Assembly: GCF_000003605.2 (NCBI RefSeq)
Contig: NW_003138333.1
Location: 24,450 to 44,685 of the forward strand
Direction: 5' to 3'
From: Saccoglossus kowalevskii
Taxonomy: Eukaryota > Hemichordata > Enteropneusta > Harrimaniidae
DNA: 20,236 nucleotides
The position numbers and the translations under genes are program-made. This document shows positions 1-9,289 of this stretch, piece by piece (the stretch's first letter is position 1; each line of letters starts with the position of its first letter). The notes beneath the pieces are model-generated. The model was not told the origin of the DNA and made no database searches. It saw nothing but the letters and a program-made list of their open reading frames with translations.

Positions 1-373
1 CTCTGATTGCCTTCACTACTTCTTCTCGACTCACTCTTTCAACTGGCCCTTCCACCAGATCAGCCTCCACATCCTGATCCCACTTATTCTCCTCATTCAT
101 GATTTTTTCCATATGTTCTTTCCAGACTTTACTTCTATCTCTCTCACTAAAATTCAACTTGCCATCGCTTCCTCTCATACATCTTCCCCCTGTAACATCT
201 CTTCCATCCCCTTTCATTGCCTTCACTATCTTATACACCTTGTTTGGATTCTCCTTAAGCTCACTCAGCACCTTCTCATTTTCCTCCCTCATGGCCTTTG
301 CCACCACTTTCTTTGCTTGTTTCTTCAATCTCTTATACCTAACCTTATTCTCTTCAGTACCACTTTTTCGCAT
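1..373 (-). pseudogene. RTE-like non-LTR retrotransposon ORF2, linker just upstream of RT (partial)
   Basis: Read on the minus strand, an ATG at 373-371, directly preceded by an in-frame TAA, opens a frame of 124 codons with no stop that runs off the left edge. The first third is highly basic and helical (YKRLKKQAKKVVAKAMREE). A Gly/Arg-rich turn follows, then KVWKEHMEKIMNEENKWD and finally VEGPVERVSREEVVKAI. This order, a Lys/Ala-rich helix, a W..H/Y...LLNEEN block and a V..V...EV..AI block, is the usual linker between the endonuclease and reverse transcriptase domains of RTE-type LINEs, with RT expected next, beyond the window edge. The frame has no internal lesions, so this copy is younger than the other LINE remains here. 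Family assignment rests on motif memory, not on a search; another LINE clade is possible. The ATG is probably only the first Met after a truncation. Confidence 0.72.
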
Positions 374-404
374 TTATGTTGCATTCATGTTGCCTGCATT
401 TACG

Positions 405-1010
405 CACACCACCTAAAATTCTGTAAGAGAGTCTTGGGTGTCCATAGAATGTCTTCTAACAGTGCTTGTCGTGGTGAGTTAGGTCGGTATTCTATCATGG
501 TTGACGTTTGTAGTTTGTTGATGAAATTTTATCAAAGACTTTATTGTCAACAAACTAATAATATTATCTTTAATGCTGCCTTTGTAGAAAATAGTTTTGA
601 GTCAAAATGATCCCTGGGTTAGTATTATTGATGAATTATCGGAAATTACTCAGTTTTGTTCTACTGGCCTTGAAACTAAAAATTTCAATGTTCTTTTCAA
701 AGAAAGAATAAGGAAAGTGTACCAAAATAAGTGGCAGAAATATATACAGGGCAATAAAAATTAGACTTATACAAAAAATTAAGAATGATAAACATGCTTT
801 TGAAAAAGTATTTAGATGACATTACAAATAAAAACACAGGATTGCTCTGACAAGGTTTAGAGTATCGGCACATTTCTTACCAGTTGAATCGGAGAGACAT
901 TCAGAGATTGAAAGAGAAGAAAGACTATGTAAATTCCATGATTGTAATAAAATTGGAGATGAAAAACCTCTATTTCATTGTCAATATACGATTTTTGTCT
1001 GCAAGCTGTC
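405..1010 (+). pseudogene. Non-LTR retrotransposon ORF2 C-terminal domain, degenerate
   Basis: Plus-strand conceptual pieces begin with KFCKRVLGVHRMSSNSACRG followed by ELGRYSI, a post-RT signature of many invertebrate LINEs. A second frame from about 608 reads NDPWVSIIDELSEITQFCST. A third, around 845-1000, reads TRFRVSAHFLPVESERHSEI and then a Cys/His block, RLCKFHDCNKIGDE...LFHC, which resembles the terminal CCHC-like knuckle of these proteins. The parts are in the correct order but are separated by at least two frame changes and several stops, so the copy is dead. RT is missing: the fragment starts about 30 bp from the 5' end of the oppositely oriented RTE-like frame at 1-373. It resembles, but is not the same subfamily as, the copies at 9850-11777 and 16202-17160, which have a related FCRFILGV...ELGRYSI block. 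Confidence 0.75.
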
Positions 1011-1554
1011 TAACTGTTGGAACCATAGAGATAGGCAAGCGTATCCGATTTCTACTCTCAGTTATTCTAATTTGTTATATTATTTTCCATATCAGTGGAA
1101 AAAAACGTGCATCTATCTCGTCTACTAAAAAGTTTTGGTGGATTTTAAATCAGGTTCAGAATACATTTTAAGATTGATTGGAAGAAAATAAAAATCGCCA
1201 TTAATGTCAATTGGTACATGATCACTATAACCCCATTTAATTAGGTAGAAATAACATATCCAACCATAGATCGTTTAACATTAGTCGTGGAGGGACATTT
1301 ACAACTTTTACAAATAACATTTTCATTAATAACTATTCAGTATTGAAATTATAAATCAAACCTATCACCAAATAATATTATACATCTACTAATAGTTTTA
1401 AAGAACAATAATACGACAGACACCATGGCCTCTTCCTGACGTTTGTGGGAATGGAAGTTATTTTCATGAGTGATGTGGTGTCCTGTGACCGTATATTCAC
1501 TTCCACACCCCCCACACACGCCAGGACAAGTTCATGGTGGTATGTTATTATTAC
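1011..1554. other. Unassigned non-coding stretch
   Basis: The first ~180 bp may be the eroded tail of the preceding LINE fragment, but no recognisable motif continues. The rest is AT-rich single-copy-looking sequence with a short C-rich patch at about 1506-1522. Short open frames here have no recognisable domain and no coding signature. Confidence 0.4.
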
Positions 1555-1725
1555 ATACTGTGAAATGATTTATTTTCACTGGGTTTTCATTTCGCTGATT
1601 TACTATTTCAGGCATATTCAGTGGGTTTTAAATTCACGGTTTCATCATTTAGATAATGTGTTTTATGCTAAATTTTACATGTTCACTGTGTTTTAATTTA
1701 GTGCATTTTCCAGTCAGCGAAATAA
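1555..1725 (+). mobile_element. Truncated ATACTGT-type MITE
   Basis: The segment opens with ATACTGTGAAATGATTTATT and then TTCACTGG, which matches the terminal inverted repeat of the complete element at 8174-8369 (ATACTGT, two variable bases, then A-rich and TTTATTTTCGC). Internally it repeats TTTC.CTG/TTCGCTG words and ends near CAGCGAAATAA, where the opposite terminus would be expected, but the outer ACAGTAT is missing. It directly abuts the minisatellite starting at about 1730. The same terminal word recurs inside every monomer of the arrays at 12455-13433 and 17553-17974. Confidence 0.5.
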
Positions 1726-1729
1726 TGGT

Positions 1730-2735
1730 ATATCTCTATTATGGAAAAAACAATGGGTACCAGCACTATCCCTCCAATACCTCTAATATAGTATAGAATG
1801 GTCACTAATGCAGTACCAACAAGGGTGTCTCCATTGTTGACTAGCTTGGCCACCATTGGTGCACCTCCATTATGAAAAACAGTGGTCACCAGCGCTTCCC
1901 CTCTAATATAGAATAAAATGGTCACTAATTCTGCAGCAACATGGGTGTCTCCATTGTTGACTAGCTTGGCCACCATTGGTGCACCTCCATTATGGAAAAC
2001 AATGGTCACCAGTGCTTCTCCTCCAATATAGAATAAAATGCTCACCAATTCTGCACCAACATGGCTTTCTCCATTATTGGCTAGCTTGGCTACCACTGGT
2101 GCACCCCATTATGGAAAACAATGGTCACCAGTGCTTTCCCTCCAATATAGAATAAAATGCTCACCAATGCTGCACCAACATGCCTGTCTGAATCATTAAG
2201 CTTGAGTAGTGCCCCTTCATTGTGGAATAAAATGGCCATCATTACTCCCCCTCCATTATGGAATAGGATGGTTATCAAGGCCTCTGTTTATTATTATGTA
2301 TTAAAATGCTCACCAATACTGCACCAACATGGCTGTCTGAATCATTAAACTTGGTCACCAATGGAATAGAATGGTCACCAAGGCCTCTGTCTATCATTAT
2401 AGAATAAAATGGTTACCAATGCTGCACCAACATGCCTGTCTGAATCATTAAGCTTGAGTAGTGCCCCTTCATTGTGGAATAAAATGGCCATCATTACTCC
2501 CCTTCCATTATGGACTAGGATGGTTATCAAGGCCTCTGTTTATTATTATGTATTAAAATGCTCACCAATGCTGCACCAACATGGCTGTCTGAATCATTAA
2601 ACTTGGTCACCAATGGAATAGAATGGTCACCAAGGCCCCTGTTTTTATAGAATAAAATGGTTACCAATGCTGCACCAACATAGGTGTTGCCATTAGACAC
2701 TAGATTGGTCACCAATTAATGGTGCACCAACAATA
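1730..2735. repeat. Minisatellite, 120-bp unit changing to ~250-bp higher-order unit
   Basis: Copies of GTGCACCTCCATTATG start at 1859, 1979 and (variant) 2099, giving periods of 120 and 119 bp. From about 2166 the unit grows: AATGCTGCACCAACAT recurs at 2166, 2418 and 2665 (252 and 247 bp). Each 120-bp unit is itself built from three or so diverged ~40-bp subunits sharing the words ATGGTCACCA, TCCATTATGGAA and ATAGAATAAAATG. Because 120 is a multiple of three, one minus-strand frame stays open over several units and reads a 40-residue repeat (AKLVNNGDTHV, ALVTILFYI, VFHNGG). A 1-bp loss at about 2097 breaks that frame, and the second array shifts again. I treat it as a non-coding minisatellite. 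Confidence 0.9.
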
Positions 2736-4332
2736 CTTAAACAGATGTAACTTTTGGACATTTCTTGAGACATAAATCTTCGTGCATATACTAACATCAT
2801 TATCAGAATGAATGATACCTTCTTGCCAAGGTGATCTGCAAACATTGTTTCATTTCAATGACGGATTTTCATGCTTCAACTGCTCACCATACCATAACAT
2901 ACTGTGTATGCCTGTACGTCATGGTTCACCATACGGACACATCAATTTGATCAATTTGTATTAACGAGTTGTGCAATATCTAGTAATATAATTATTACTC
3001 AAGATGGAAGGGTGGTTAGGGTAACTTTTCAGCTGTGTAAACCCCACAAGTCCGAACAATGAACACACCTGACTCACAGTCTTGTGGGGTTGCCTTAATG
3101 CTTAATATCATTCATGACCATATTGTGTTCACTAATATGGATAGTATATTTCATGTGCTAAAATTATTTTTTAAATTGGTTTGCATGATGTTGAGGAAAC
3201 AACTTGACATAGTCAGATAATCACACTGACCATCGAAGTGTAGCTATAAATAATGATGTTAAGCTGATTGTTGACTGGGATAATGCTAATCTTATGAACG
3301 GAATGTTTATTTCAAATTTTATCAATACTCAAGGCAAAAAACAAATAAATATAATAAATAAAATATTCTATTCTACACTAAATTCAAACTAAGCAAGAGT
3401 TCTGTATTTCCTAATGTCCATATGCACTTATTAATCCACACTCTGGGTTTTGTGAAGGTTATTCATGTGAAACTGTCAAAATGAACAAACTATGAATAAT
3501 GGTGAACTAAATGGAATTATTTTTATTTACTTCAAGAAACCTTTGGCTGTAATATGAAGTACTTAAAAAATTACAAATGTAGTAAAGCACCAAGGGACAA
3601 TTTCAGAACCCCTGCTGATATCCACAATATCTATAGGAGTTTCCTTGATCTTCAGGTCTAATAGAATCAAACTTGTAAGTTGAGTGATTATATATTGACT
3701 CCAGTCATTATGGAGATGTTATTGATTGGGGAATTAAATATCAACAATATTTATATAAAAGAAATTGAACAAGTGTAGCTTTCAACAAATGTGGGTACAT
3801 TAGGCATGACATAAAAAACTAAATTGAAATGAATTCAAAAATACTATAAATACAACATGAGGAATAAATTTTGGACAAATGAAGTCCACAAATTTTATAT
3901 TAGTATCAGCGTGGAGGTAAAAAAAGAACCTCCATGGTATTAGTATAAGCACATGTTTTCACCCCAAACTGCATAGTTTTATAACTAATTCCACAGCGCC
4001 TACAGATATGTACTACCGGTAATATGAGTAGTTCTTAGGATTAGTATCTGTCATACAGCTTATTGATTTTTTTAGTAACAAGAGCAAGAATTTATTGTCG
4101 TGGGAAAATCGCTGCTATTTTGATTATTGCATTATTTTGATATACTATCAAGATTGGCTCAGTGAACCTAGATGAATAATTAATATTGTTGAAACATTTG
4201 AACAAATTTACATTTAATTTTATAGTCAGCTTTCATTGTAATACTGAGCAAATATCATCATCTGCTGATCAGTTTATTTTACAAAACAATGCAGTTGGAT
4301 ATTATAAACATGATTATTTGCTTTACCTTACT
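2736..4332. other. Long unassigned AT-rich stretch with two hairpins
   Basis: No reading frame, transposon motif or RNA gene can be recognised. Two short perfect inverted repeats stand out. The first is ACCCCACAAG near 3043 against CTTGTGGGGT near 3083, with a loop of about 30 bases. The second is GTGGAGGT against ACCTCCAT at about 3911-3935, with a nine-base A-rich loop and a direct repeat ATTAGTAT on either side. Neither has the length or pairing expected of a microRNA precursor. The rest is AT-rich intergenic or ancient decayed repeat DNA. Confidence 0.4.
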
Positions 4333-4414
4333 TAGTCTTTACCTTGCAAAGCCGGTTCGAGTCACGCACGCAGTACGTATTTACTATAATTAGACATAGT
4401 CTTTACCTTGCAAA
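4333..4414 (+). repeat. Partial tandem copy of SINE 3' half
   Basis: TAGTCTTTACCTTGCAAA occurs at 4333 and again at 4397, 64 bp apart. Between them lies GCCGGTTCGAGTCACGCACG and onward sequence that repeats, without visible change for about 61 bp, at 4675-4735. This is therefore an isolated B box plus tail of the SINE annotated at 4600-4735, lacking the A box, and preceded by one more copy of the tail word. Confidence 0.75.
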
Positions 4415-4599
4415 CTATGAGTTTAAATATTATTTCTCAGTACTTATTCACTGTTAAAATGCTGTACCATTACTTTCACCATCCTACTGCAGCCAGATCT
4501 GAAGGCCTTTGCCGCATTCTGGCCATGCTGTGTGGCGCGTATCGCGTGGACGGGTTTCACGTTCTCTGCACGTAATAAGCTCGGTTATTAAGCATCCTT
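4415..4599. other. GC-richer segment upstream of the SINE
   Basis: From about 4486 the base composition rises sharply compared with its surroundings and is followed by a T6 run at 4597-4602. A six-base hairpin GCATCC/GGATGC spans the junction with the SINE. It may be the 5' part of a composite SINE or an older insertion; I do not recognise it. An open minus-strand frame covering it (4484-4693) reads through the SINE and is a by-product of composition. Confidence 0.35.
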
Positions 4600-4735
4600 T
4601 TTTGGGGATGCCTGGTGGCCGAGGGGAAGACGTGTAGTGGCGTGAAGCTAGGCGATTAGGTGCCGTACGCGAGCGCCGGTTCGAGTCACGCACGCAGTAC
4701 GTATTTACTATAATTAGACATAGTCTTTACCTTGC
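4600..4735 (+). mobile_element. tRNA-derived SINE (Leu/Ser-type head)
   Basis: TGGCCGAGGGG at 4616-4626 fits the RNA polymerase III A box of tRNA genes, and GGTTCGAGTC at 4678-4687 fits the B box. The 51 bases between them are longer than in most tRNAs and suit a Leu- or Ser-type tRNA with a long variable arm, which also usually begin with GGTGGCCGAG as here. There is no acceptor-stem pairing or anticodon arm good enough for a functional tRNA. After the B box a ~50-bp unrelated tail ends with TAGTCTTTACCTTGC, present three times nearby. The head plus tail layout, with a duplicated 3' half at 4333-4414, points to a SINE. Element borders and target duplication are not clear. Confidence 0.65.
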
Positions 4736-4862
4736 CGTTTATTCGGTGTTATTTGCTTACTTTGATTATTTGCTTAGATTGACTTTTTAAATTCAAAAAC
4801 TTCCAGGTCAATTCAATATATACTAGGAACAAAAATACAGCCTGTCGGCTGAGATAGCAACT

Positions 4863-5613
4863 GAAGATATCATTAGAAAATGAACAATATGTATAAGTAT
4901 GCATAGCAATTGGACTGTTTTCAACAAGAATTCAAAAATATCACTTTTTACAAAAAAGACAAAAATAATCATTAAAATTAGATAATTGAAGATATCACGA
5001 AATGAACAAATCTGAGAGAGATCTACCTGTAGTACCTATATATATAATAGCAAAGCAATTATACTTATGTTTTTTTTAACAAGAAGTCGAAAATATCACT
5101 TTTTACCAAAAATGCAAAAAATATTCACCAAAATTAGAGAATTGAAGATATCATCACGAAATGAACAAATCTGAGAGAGGTCCACATGTAGTACCTATAT
5201 ATGTAATATCAAAGCAATTGGACTTTTTGTTTTTAACAATAAGTCGAAAATATCACTTTTTACCAAAAATGACAAAAATATTCACCAAAATTAGAGAATT
5301 GAAGATATCATCACGAAATGAACAAATCTGAGAGAGGTCTACATGTAGTACCTATATATGTAATATCAAAGCAATTGGACTTTTTGTTTTCAACAATAAG
5401 TCGAAAATATCACTTTTTACCAAAAATGACAAAAATATTCACAAAAATTATAGAATTGAAGATATCATCACGAAGTGAACAAATCAGGCTTGTCGTTTTC
5501 AAGAAGAAGTCAAAAAAGTGAAACATTGACACGGATGACGATGGACGACGACAGACAATCACTCATATGATAAGCTCCGCTCTACAAAGTCGACGGCAGA
5601 GCTAAAAAAAAAA
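4863..5613 (+). mobile_element. LINE 3' end with 157-bp tandem repeats, terminal hairpin and poly(A)
   Basis: GAAGATATCA recurs at 4863, 4988, 5144, 5301 and 5458: one short unit (125 bp), then units of 156, 157 and 157 bp, all with the words TATCACTTTTTACCAAAAAT and GAACAAATCTGAGAGAGG. After the last unit come a GACGATGGACGACGACAGAC block, a stem with AGCTC at 5573-5577 and GAGCT at 5599-5603, and ten As at 5604-5613. A GACGG/GACGA-rich stretch, an AGCTC...GAGCT hairpin and poly(A) in that order is a 3' terminus I associate with RTE-type LINEs of marine invertebrates; the hairpin would be the site recognised by the element's reverse transcriptase. No coding part is attached, so this is a 5'-truncated or non-autonomous copy. 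Confidence 0.65.
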
Positions 5614-6120
5614 GCGAGGACTCACGCCGGCACATTCGTAACCTGACACACTGAACTTGTACACACACACACTGAGCCTACGTGCTAAGTATAAAGAACA
5701 TGTCTACAGTTTATCAAATAGCGACTGATCGATAGTATATACTTCATTCTACTACACAAATAAATGACAAGATCACGTCCTTTCTATTTTGTGTTGAATA
5801 TTGAATCGCCACGAGATCAGTGATTTTTGAGATCACGGCAAGTAAGGTTCTTGTGTTCAGTACGTTCGTTGACCAGTTTCTAAATCAGTCTGAAAAATTG
5901 ACATTAAAATGTACCTTTGGAAAGCATTTTGATAAACAAAGCGCTATTCCATACATAGGGCTAACGTTGTTGTATAGATTCTATAAAGTCACCATGTTTT
6001 GTCAGCCCCTGACCCTGATGCAAACAGCTTATCTTAAAGTGATTTTCACAAAATCAAAAAAATATAGAATCAAAGAAAGTTTAGAAAGAACTCCTGTGTG
6101 CTGAGAGTATTAGAGACACA
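5614..6120. other. Unassigned stretch with a short dispersed repeat
   Basis: No gene is recognisable. A 94-codon frame beginning at 5820 has only a GTG start and no known domain. The words near 6060-6101 (GAAAGTTTAGAAAGAACTCC then TGTGTGCT) recur almost unchanged at about 19461-19489, so at least this part is dispersed repeat. Confidence 0.4.
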
Positions 6121-6731
6121 GTAAAAATTAATTCAAAATTGCTTGTACTTGAGATATTGATGAAAAAGCTGAAAACTAATTATGCAAATCAGAAAATTAA
6201 AAATGAACAGATTTGAGTGTAAAACTAATAAGGTCTGCCCAATGTAACAGACCATCTATATACCAAGTTTCATTGAAATGTGATCAGAACCAAAAAATTA
6301 TGAATTATTATGCTAATTAGGGAATTAATATGAACAGACCAAAACTGATCAAATTTGTACATTGTCCTAAAGCATATATGTACAAAGTTTCATTGAAATG
6401 TGATGATTAGTACTTGAGATATACGTGAAAATCCGAAAATTAACTAATTATGCAAATTAGGTGATTAATATGTATTGATAGCGATCTAAAAACTTCCAGG
6501 TCTGTGCAGTGTCCTGTGACATCTAGGTACCAAGTTTCATTGAAATGTGGTGATTAGTAGTTGAGATATCAGCGGAAAAGCCGAAAATTTACTTATCATT
6601 ATACAAATAAGGTAATTAATATGCAAAGATTTTCACCCAAAACTAATTAAAACCTGGCATTAGTCCAGAGCATCTATGAACCAAGTTTCATCAAAATCCA
6701 ATCAGTGGTTCTTTAGATATCAGTGGAACAG
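6121..6731 (+). mobile_element. LINE 3' repeat region, upstream part
   Basis: AAGTTTCATTGAAATGTG or close variants occur at 6265, 6385, 6532 and 6683, at intervals of 120, 147 and 151 bp. Between them are shared words: TTGAGATATC, GAAAA.CCGAAAAT, TTATGCAAATTAGG and TTAATATG. Arrays with CCAAGTTTCATTGAAAT and TTGAGATATC are typical of LINE 3' UTRs in marine invertebrates. The array is cut at 6731 by the 697-bp insertion and resumes at 7437 in the middle of the same unit. Confidence 0.7.
6724..6731. repeat. 8-bp target-site duplication, left copy
   Basis: TGGAACAG ends the left half of the interrupted repeat unit and is repeated exactly at 7429-7436. Confidence 0.75.
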
Positions 6732-7428
6732 TTGTCATGAATTTGTTTTCGCGTATCTGTTGACCGACTTAGTTAGCTGATTATTAGCGAATTGCTGTGT
6801 TATGTCTGTCATTGTTTAGGCCTATTTGGAGTTTTGGACGGAACTTGGCTCAGTGATTTGGAACTAATTACGAGATAACCGTCGCTATTCAGACTACTCA
6901 TTCTGACAGTTGGTATTCATAGTTATTAATGTAGTGAACGATTAATCAAAAGATATGACGTGTTCAATACTTAGTGTGATTGGCTTTATGATTGAAGGTT
7001 ACGCCCTAGAGTCTTTTTACTGCTTTGTAATTGGTTAGAGTTTTGAAAATGAATAAAGAGAGTTTGAGTTGGTCTTGGCAAGTACTCCTCGAAAGACGCA
7101 GTCCTGGAGAGTCTGAGGGCAGTCCTGGAGAGCCTTGGGGCGAGCCTTGACGCAGTCTAAAGTCCAGTCTTGGGCTAGTCTTGGGTCAGCCTTGCGATAG
7201 TATTGGGGATTTTTCCCCAGGGCGCCGTGTCTTATAGAGTGCTCGAAAGACCGACTAAGACGAGAGTTGAAACGTATTTCGATGTGTGTGTCTTATTTGA
7301 CTGTAAAGTATAAGTGACTTCCCCGATCCCGTACCTCAAGGGGACGTGACATAGAGCCGAGACGAGATTCCCCCCTGACAAGTGTGGAGAACCCCAGAGA
7401 GAAAAGAATTTTCCCCCTGATGCAGTCA
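6732..7428 (+). mobile_element. 697-bp insertion, solo LTR or non-autonomous element
   Basis: The flanking repeat reads normally if this block and one TGGAACAG are removed, so the insertion limits are firm. The block starts TTGTCATGAATTTG and ends CTGATGCAGTCA. It contains AATAAA at about 7050 followed by a G/T-rich stretch, a series of CAGTCCTGGAGAG-like words at about 7097-7130, and TATAAG at about 7308; it is richer in GC than its surroundings and has no coding frame. TG...CA limits one base inside the left border and the AATAAA favour an LTR. The 8-bp duplication instead fits hAT-like transposons, but their usual terminal repeats are not seen. The class stays open. Confidence 0.7.
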
Positions 7429-7436
7429 TGGAACAG
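7429..7436. repeat. 8-bp target-site duplication, right copy
   Basis: TGGAACAG, identical to 6724-6731, followed by CTAAAAACTAGCTAATTA, which continues the interrupted LINE repeat unit. Confidence 0.75.
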
Positions 7437-7603
7437 CTAAAAACTAGCTAATTATCATGCAAATTAGGTAATTAATATGTATGGATTTCTACTAAAACCT
7501 AATCAAATCTGCGCATTGGCACAGAGCATCTATGCACAAAGTTTCATCAAAAAACGATGTATGGTTCTTGAGACAGACGGACACACACACACACACACAC
7601 ACA
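7437..7603 (+). mobile_element. LINE 3' repeat region, downstream part, ending in (AC)n
   Basis: This completes the unit interrupted at 6731 and adds another AAGTTTCATCAAAA word and GGTTCTTGAGACAGACGG. It ends in a run of AC dinucleotides at 7581-7603. A GACAGACGGACAC block at the end of such arrays is the expected 3' terminus of this LINE type, so the element probably ends here. Confidence 0.65.
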
Positions 7604-8173
7604 GACAAACTAACTGCAAAGACTCCCATTGTATGCTTCGCAAGTCAATTTTGAATATAATTATAGGCAATAGGTTATTTTCCAGTGAACAAATTTAATC
7701 AACAAGTGGACATTTGTTTCCTACAGTTGCTGGTATCCTCTGGCGGATCCAGAAATTCGGGAAATGTATTTACGTGGCCAAAAGTGGGTTGGGTTTGTCA
7801 TTTTTTTTATGGACTGAAGGGTGTGTTCCCCCTAAATCCGAATTTACAGCAATGCCATGCGATGTACTTAAAAATACGACCCCAAGTATTAATCGTGTGC
7901 AATAATTTAATAACATGTGAGGCTCCTACAAACTAGATTCGTTAATTGACAAATATTTTGGTTATTAACGTGAATATAAAGATGACGATCAACATTAAAA
8001 TTTGAAACAAAAATACTCAGTACAATGATACAACTCTTCACCCAACAGAGTTCACATGTGATAGTATAGTGTTACTACATTTATGTTAGATTTATTTATT
8101 TATTATTGTGAAAATACAATAACTCTGACAAACTGATTTGTGCAGTGATTTTGTTTTATATCAACAAGAACTA
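7604..8173. other. Unassigned stretch, possible old repeat at 7738-7910
   Basis: Around 7738 the words CTCTGGCGGATCCAGAAATT and an N-rich continuation resemble the start of a dispersed element that I recall beginning GGCGGATCCAGAA in invertebrates, but no end or target duplication is visible. The rest is AT-rich and featureless. Confidence 0.3.
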
Positions 8174-8369
8174 ATACTGTAGAATACTTTATTTTCGCTA
8201 TTTTCGCTGAAAGGATGATTCTGTGAAAATAAAATCCAGCGAATATACATTTTTCCTATATTTTACATTACTCTCATCAAAAATCAGTGAAAATAAATTC
8301 CAATCAAAACGACCAAAAGCCTTTTTGAGCGAAAATTAATTTTAGCGAAAATAAAGTATTTCACAGTAT
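8174..8369. mobile_element. Complete ATACTGT MITE with inverted termini
   Basis: The left end ATACTGT, two bases, then AATACTTTATTTTCGC is matched by the right end read in reverse, with only the two variable bases (AG versus GA) differing over 25 bp. The element is 196 bp long. Inside are further TTTTCGCTG and AGCGAAAAT words in opposite orientation, so nearly the whole element can fold on itself. There is no coding capacity. The flanks (AACTA on the left, TTGTC on the right) show no clear target duplication, so the superfamily cannot be set. Related ends occur at 1555 and inside the 12455-13433 monomers. Confidence 0.8.
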
Positions 8370-9289
8370 TTGTCTAACAATATTAGAAAGTTCACCTTCA
8401 TTATACTCATTATAAGTACTTCTGTAATTCACATTCACGGGTTTCTCTGCTTTATTTATAACTCCAACATTTTTGTTGTTAGAAGATGTTCAAGCAAATT
8501 CATGATTTCATTATTTAAAAACTGCATACAGAATACTATAATAATGTTTTTCGAAATATAACCTGATTGCAGCCTTATGTGTGGGATGAGGTGACGTGGG
8601 ATGATGAAAATTGCTAACGAGACCCACAATTCAGAGTTGGTGACGGGATTCATAAACAGAGGTCAAAAAACTAGTAAATCTAGAATAATGCCCTTATATG
8701 TCTATATTTAGAAATTGAGATATAGCCTTTTACAAAATAATATGTATATTTATAAGACGCTTTCAAGTTCAAGTTCTGCCTAGCGTTTGGATTCCACCAA
8801 AAAAGTGAACTTAGTGTTTTGATCCTTTCCATCCAACGTTTTGGCTAATGTTTTGATTCCCACTAACTACGGTTATACAGGTAAACATTCAACATATGAC
8901 TGTTTGTGTAGATTCCTATTATTTTGCAATATACATATATGTGAATATGAGCTGGTACTTATTTATGAGATAAACTCTTTATAAATAGCATAATCGATGT
9001 TGGAATATGTAAACAACAAACGTAAAAAAGATTGATACAGATACCAGATGAAATGTATATACCCTTTAAAAGTCTAAATAACTTAAAAAATAGTAAAACC
9101 GTTAAATATGACAGTGATTTTTAAAATAATAGAATTAATGAGACTATGGAGATGAAAAATAATAAAGAGAATAATAAAAAACTAAAGAAATACCATAAGT
9201 AAAGTAAAAGGCTCAGTAAAGAAATTAAACAAGTCTTCCGACGAAGACAGAATAATTAATTAAAAAATTAAACTAATCAAGTATGGCCT
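8370..9289. other. Unassigned AT-rich stretch
   Basis: Nothing coding is recognisable. Around 8783-8865 three loose copies of TAGTGTTTTGATTCC-like words at about 45-50-bp spacing suggest a worn minisatellite. From about 9090 the A-rich sequence may be the decayed 5' part of the reverse-transcriptase copy that becomes recognisable at about 9290. Confidence 0.35.

Noticed and set aside
99-610. Plus-strand frames of 105 and 165 codons
   Set aside because: Up to 373 they are the complement of the RTE-like minus frame; only the last part of the longer one (from about 411) is real LINE sequence and is annotated as such.
3911-3935. Hairpin as microRNA precursor
   Set aside because: The stem is only about 8 bp, far shorter than a precursor.
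4600-4690. Functional tRNA-Leu or tRNA-Ser gene
   Set aside because: A and B boxes are present, but no acceptor stem or clean anticodon arm can be formed, and the sequence continues into a repeated tail.
4863-5520. CRISPR-like array from regularly spaced repeats
   Set aside because: The whole 157-bp unit is repeated, with no variable spacers, in a eukaryotic LINE 3' end.
5820-6104. 94-codon frame starting at 5820
   Set aside because: It begins with GTG rather than ATG, has no domain, and its end is a dispersed repeat word also seen near 19463.
7561-7603. Histidine/threonine repeat peptide near the AC run
   Set aside because: It is the AC dinucleotide run read as codons.
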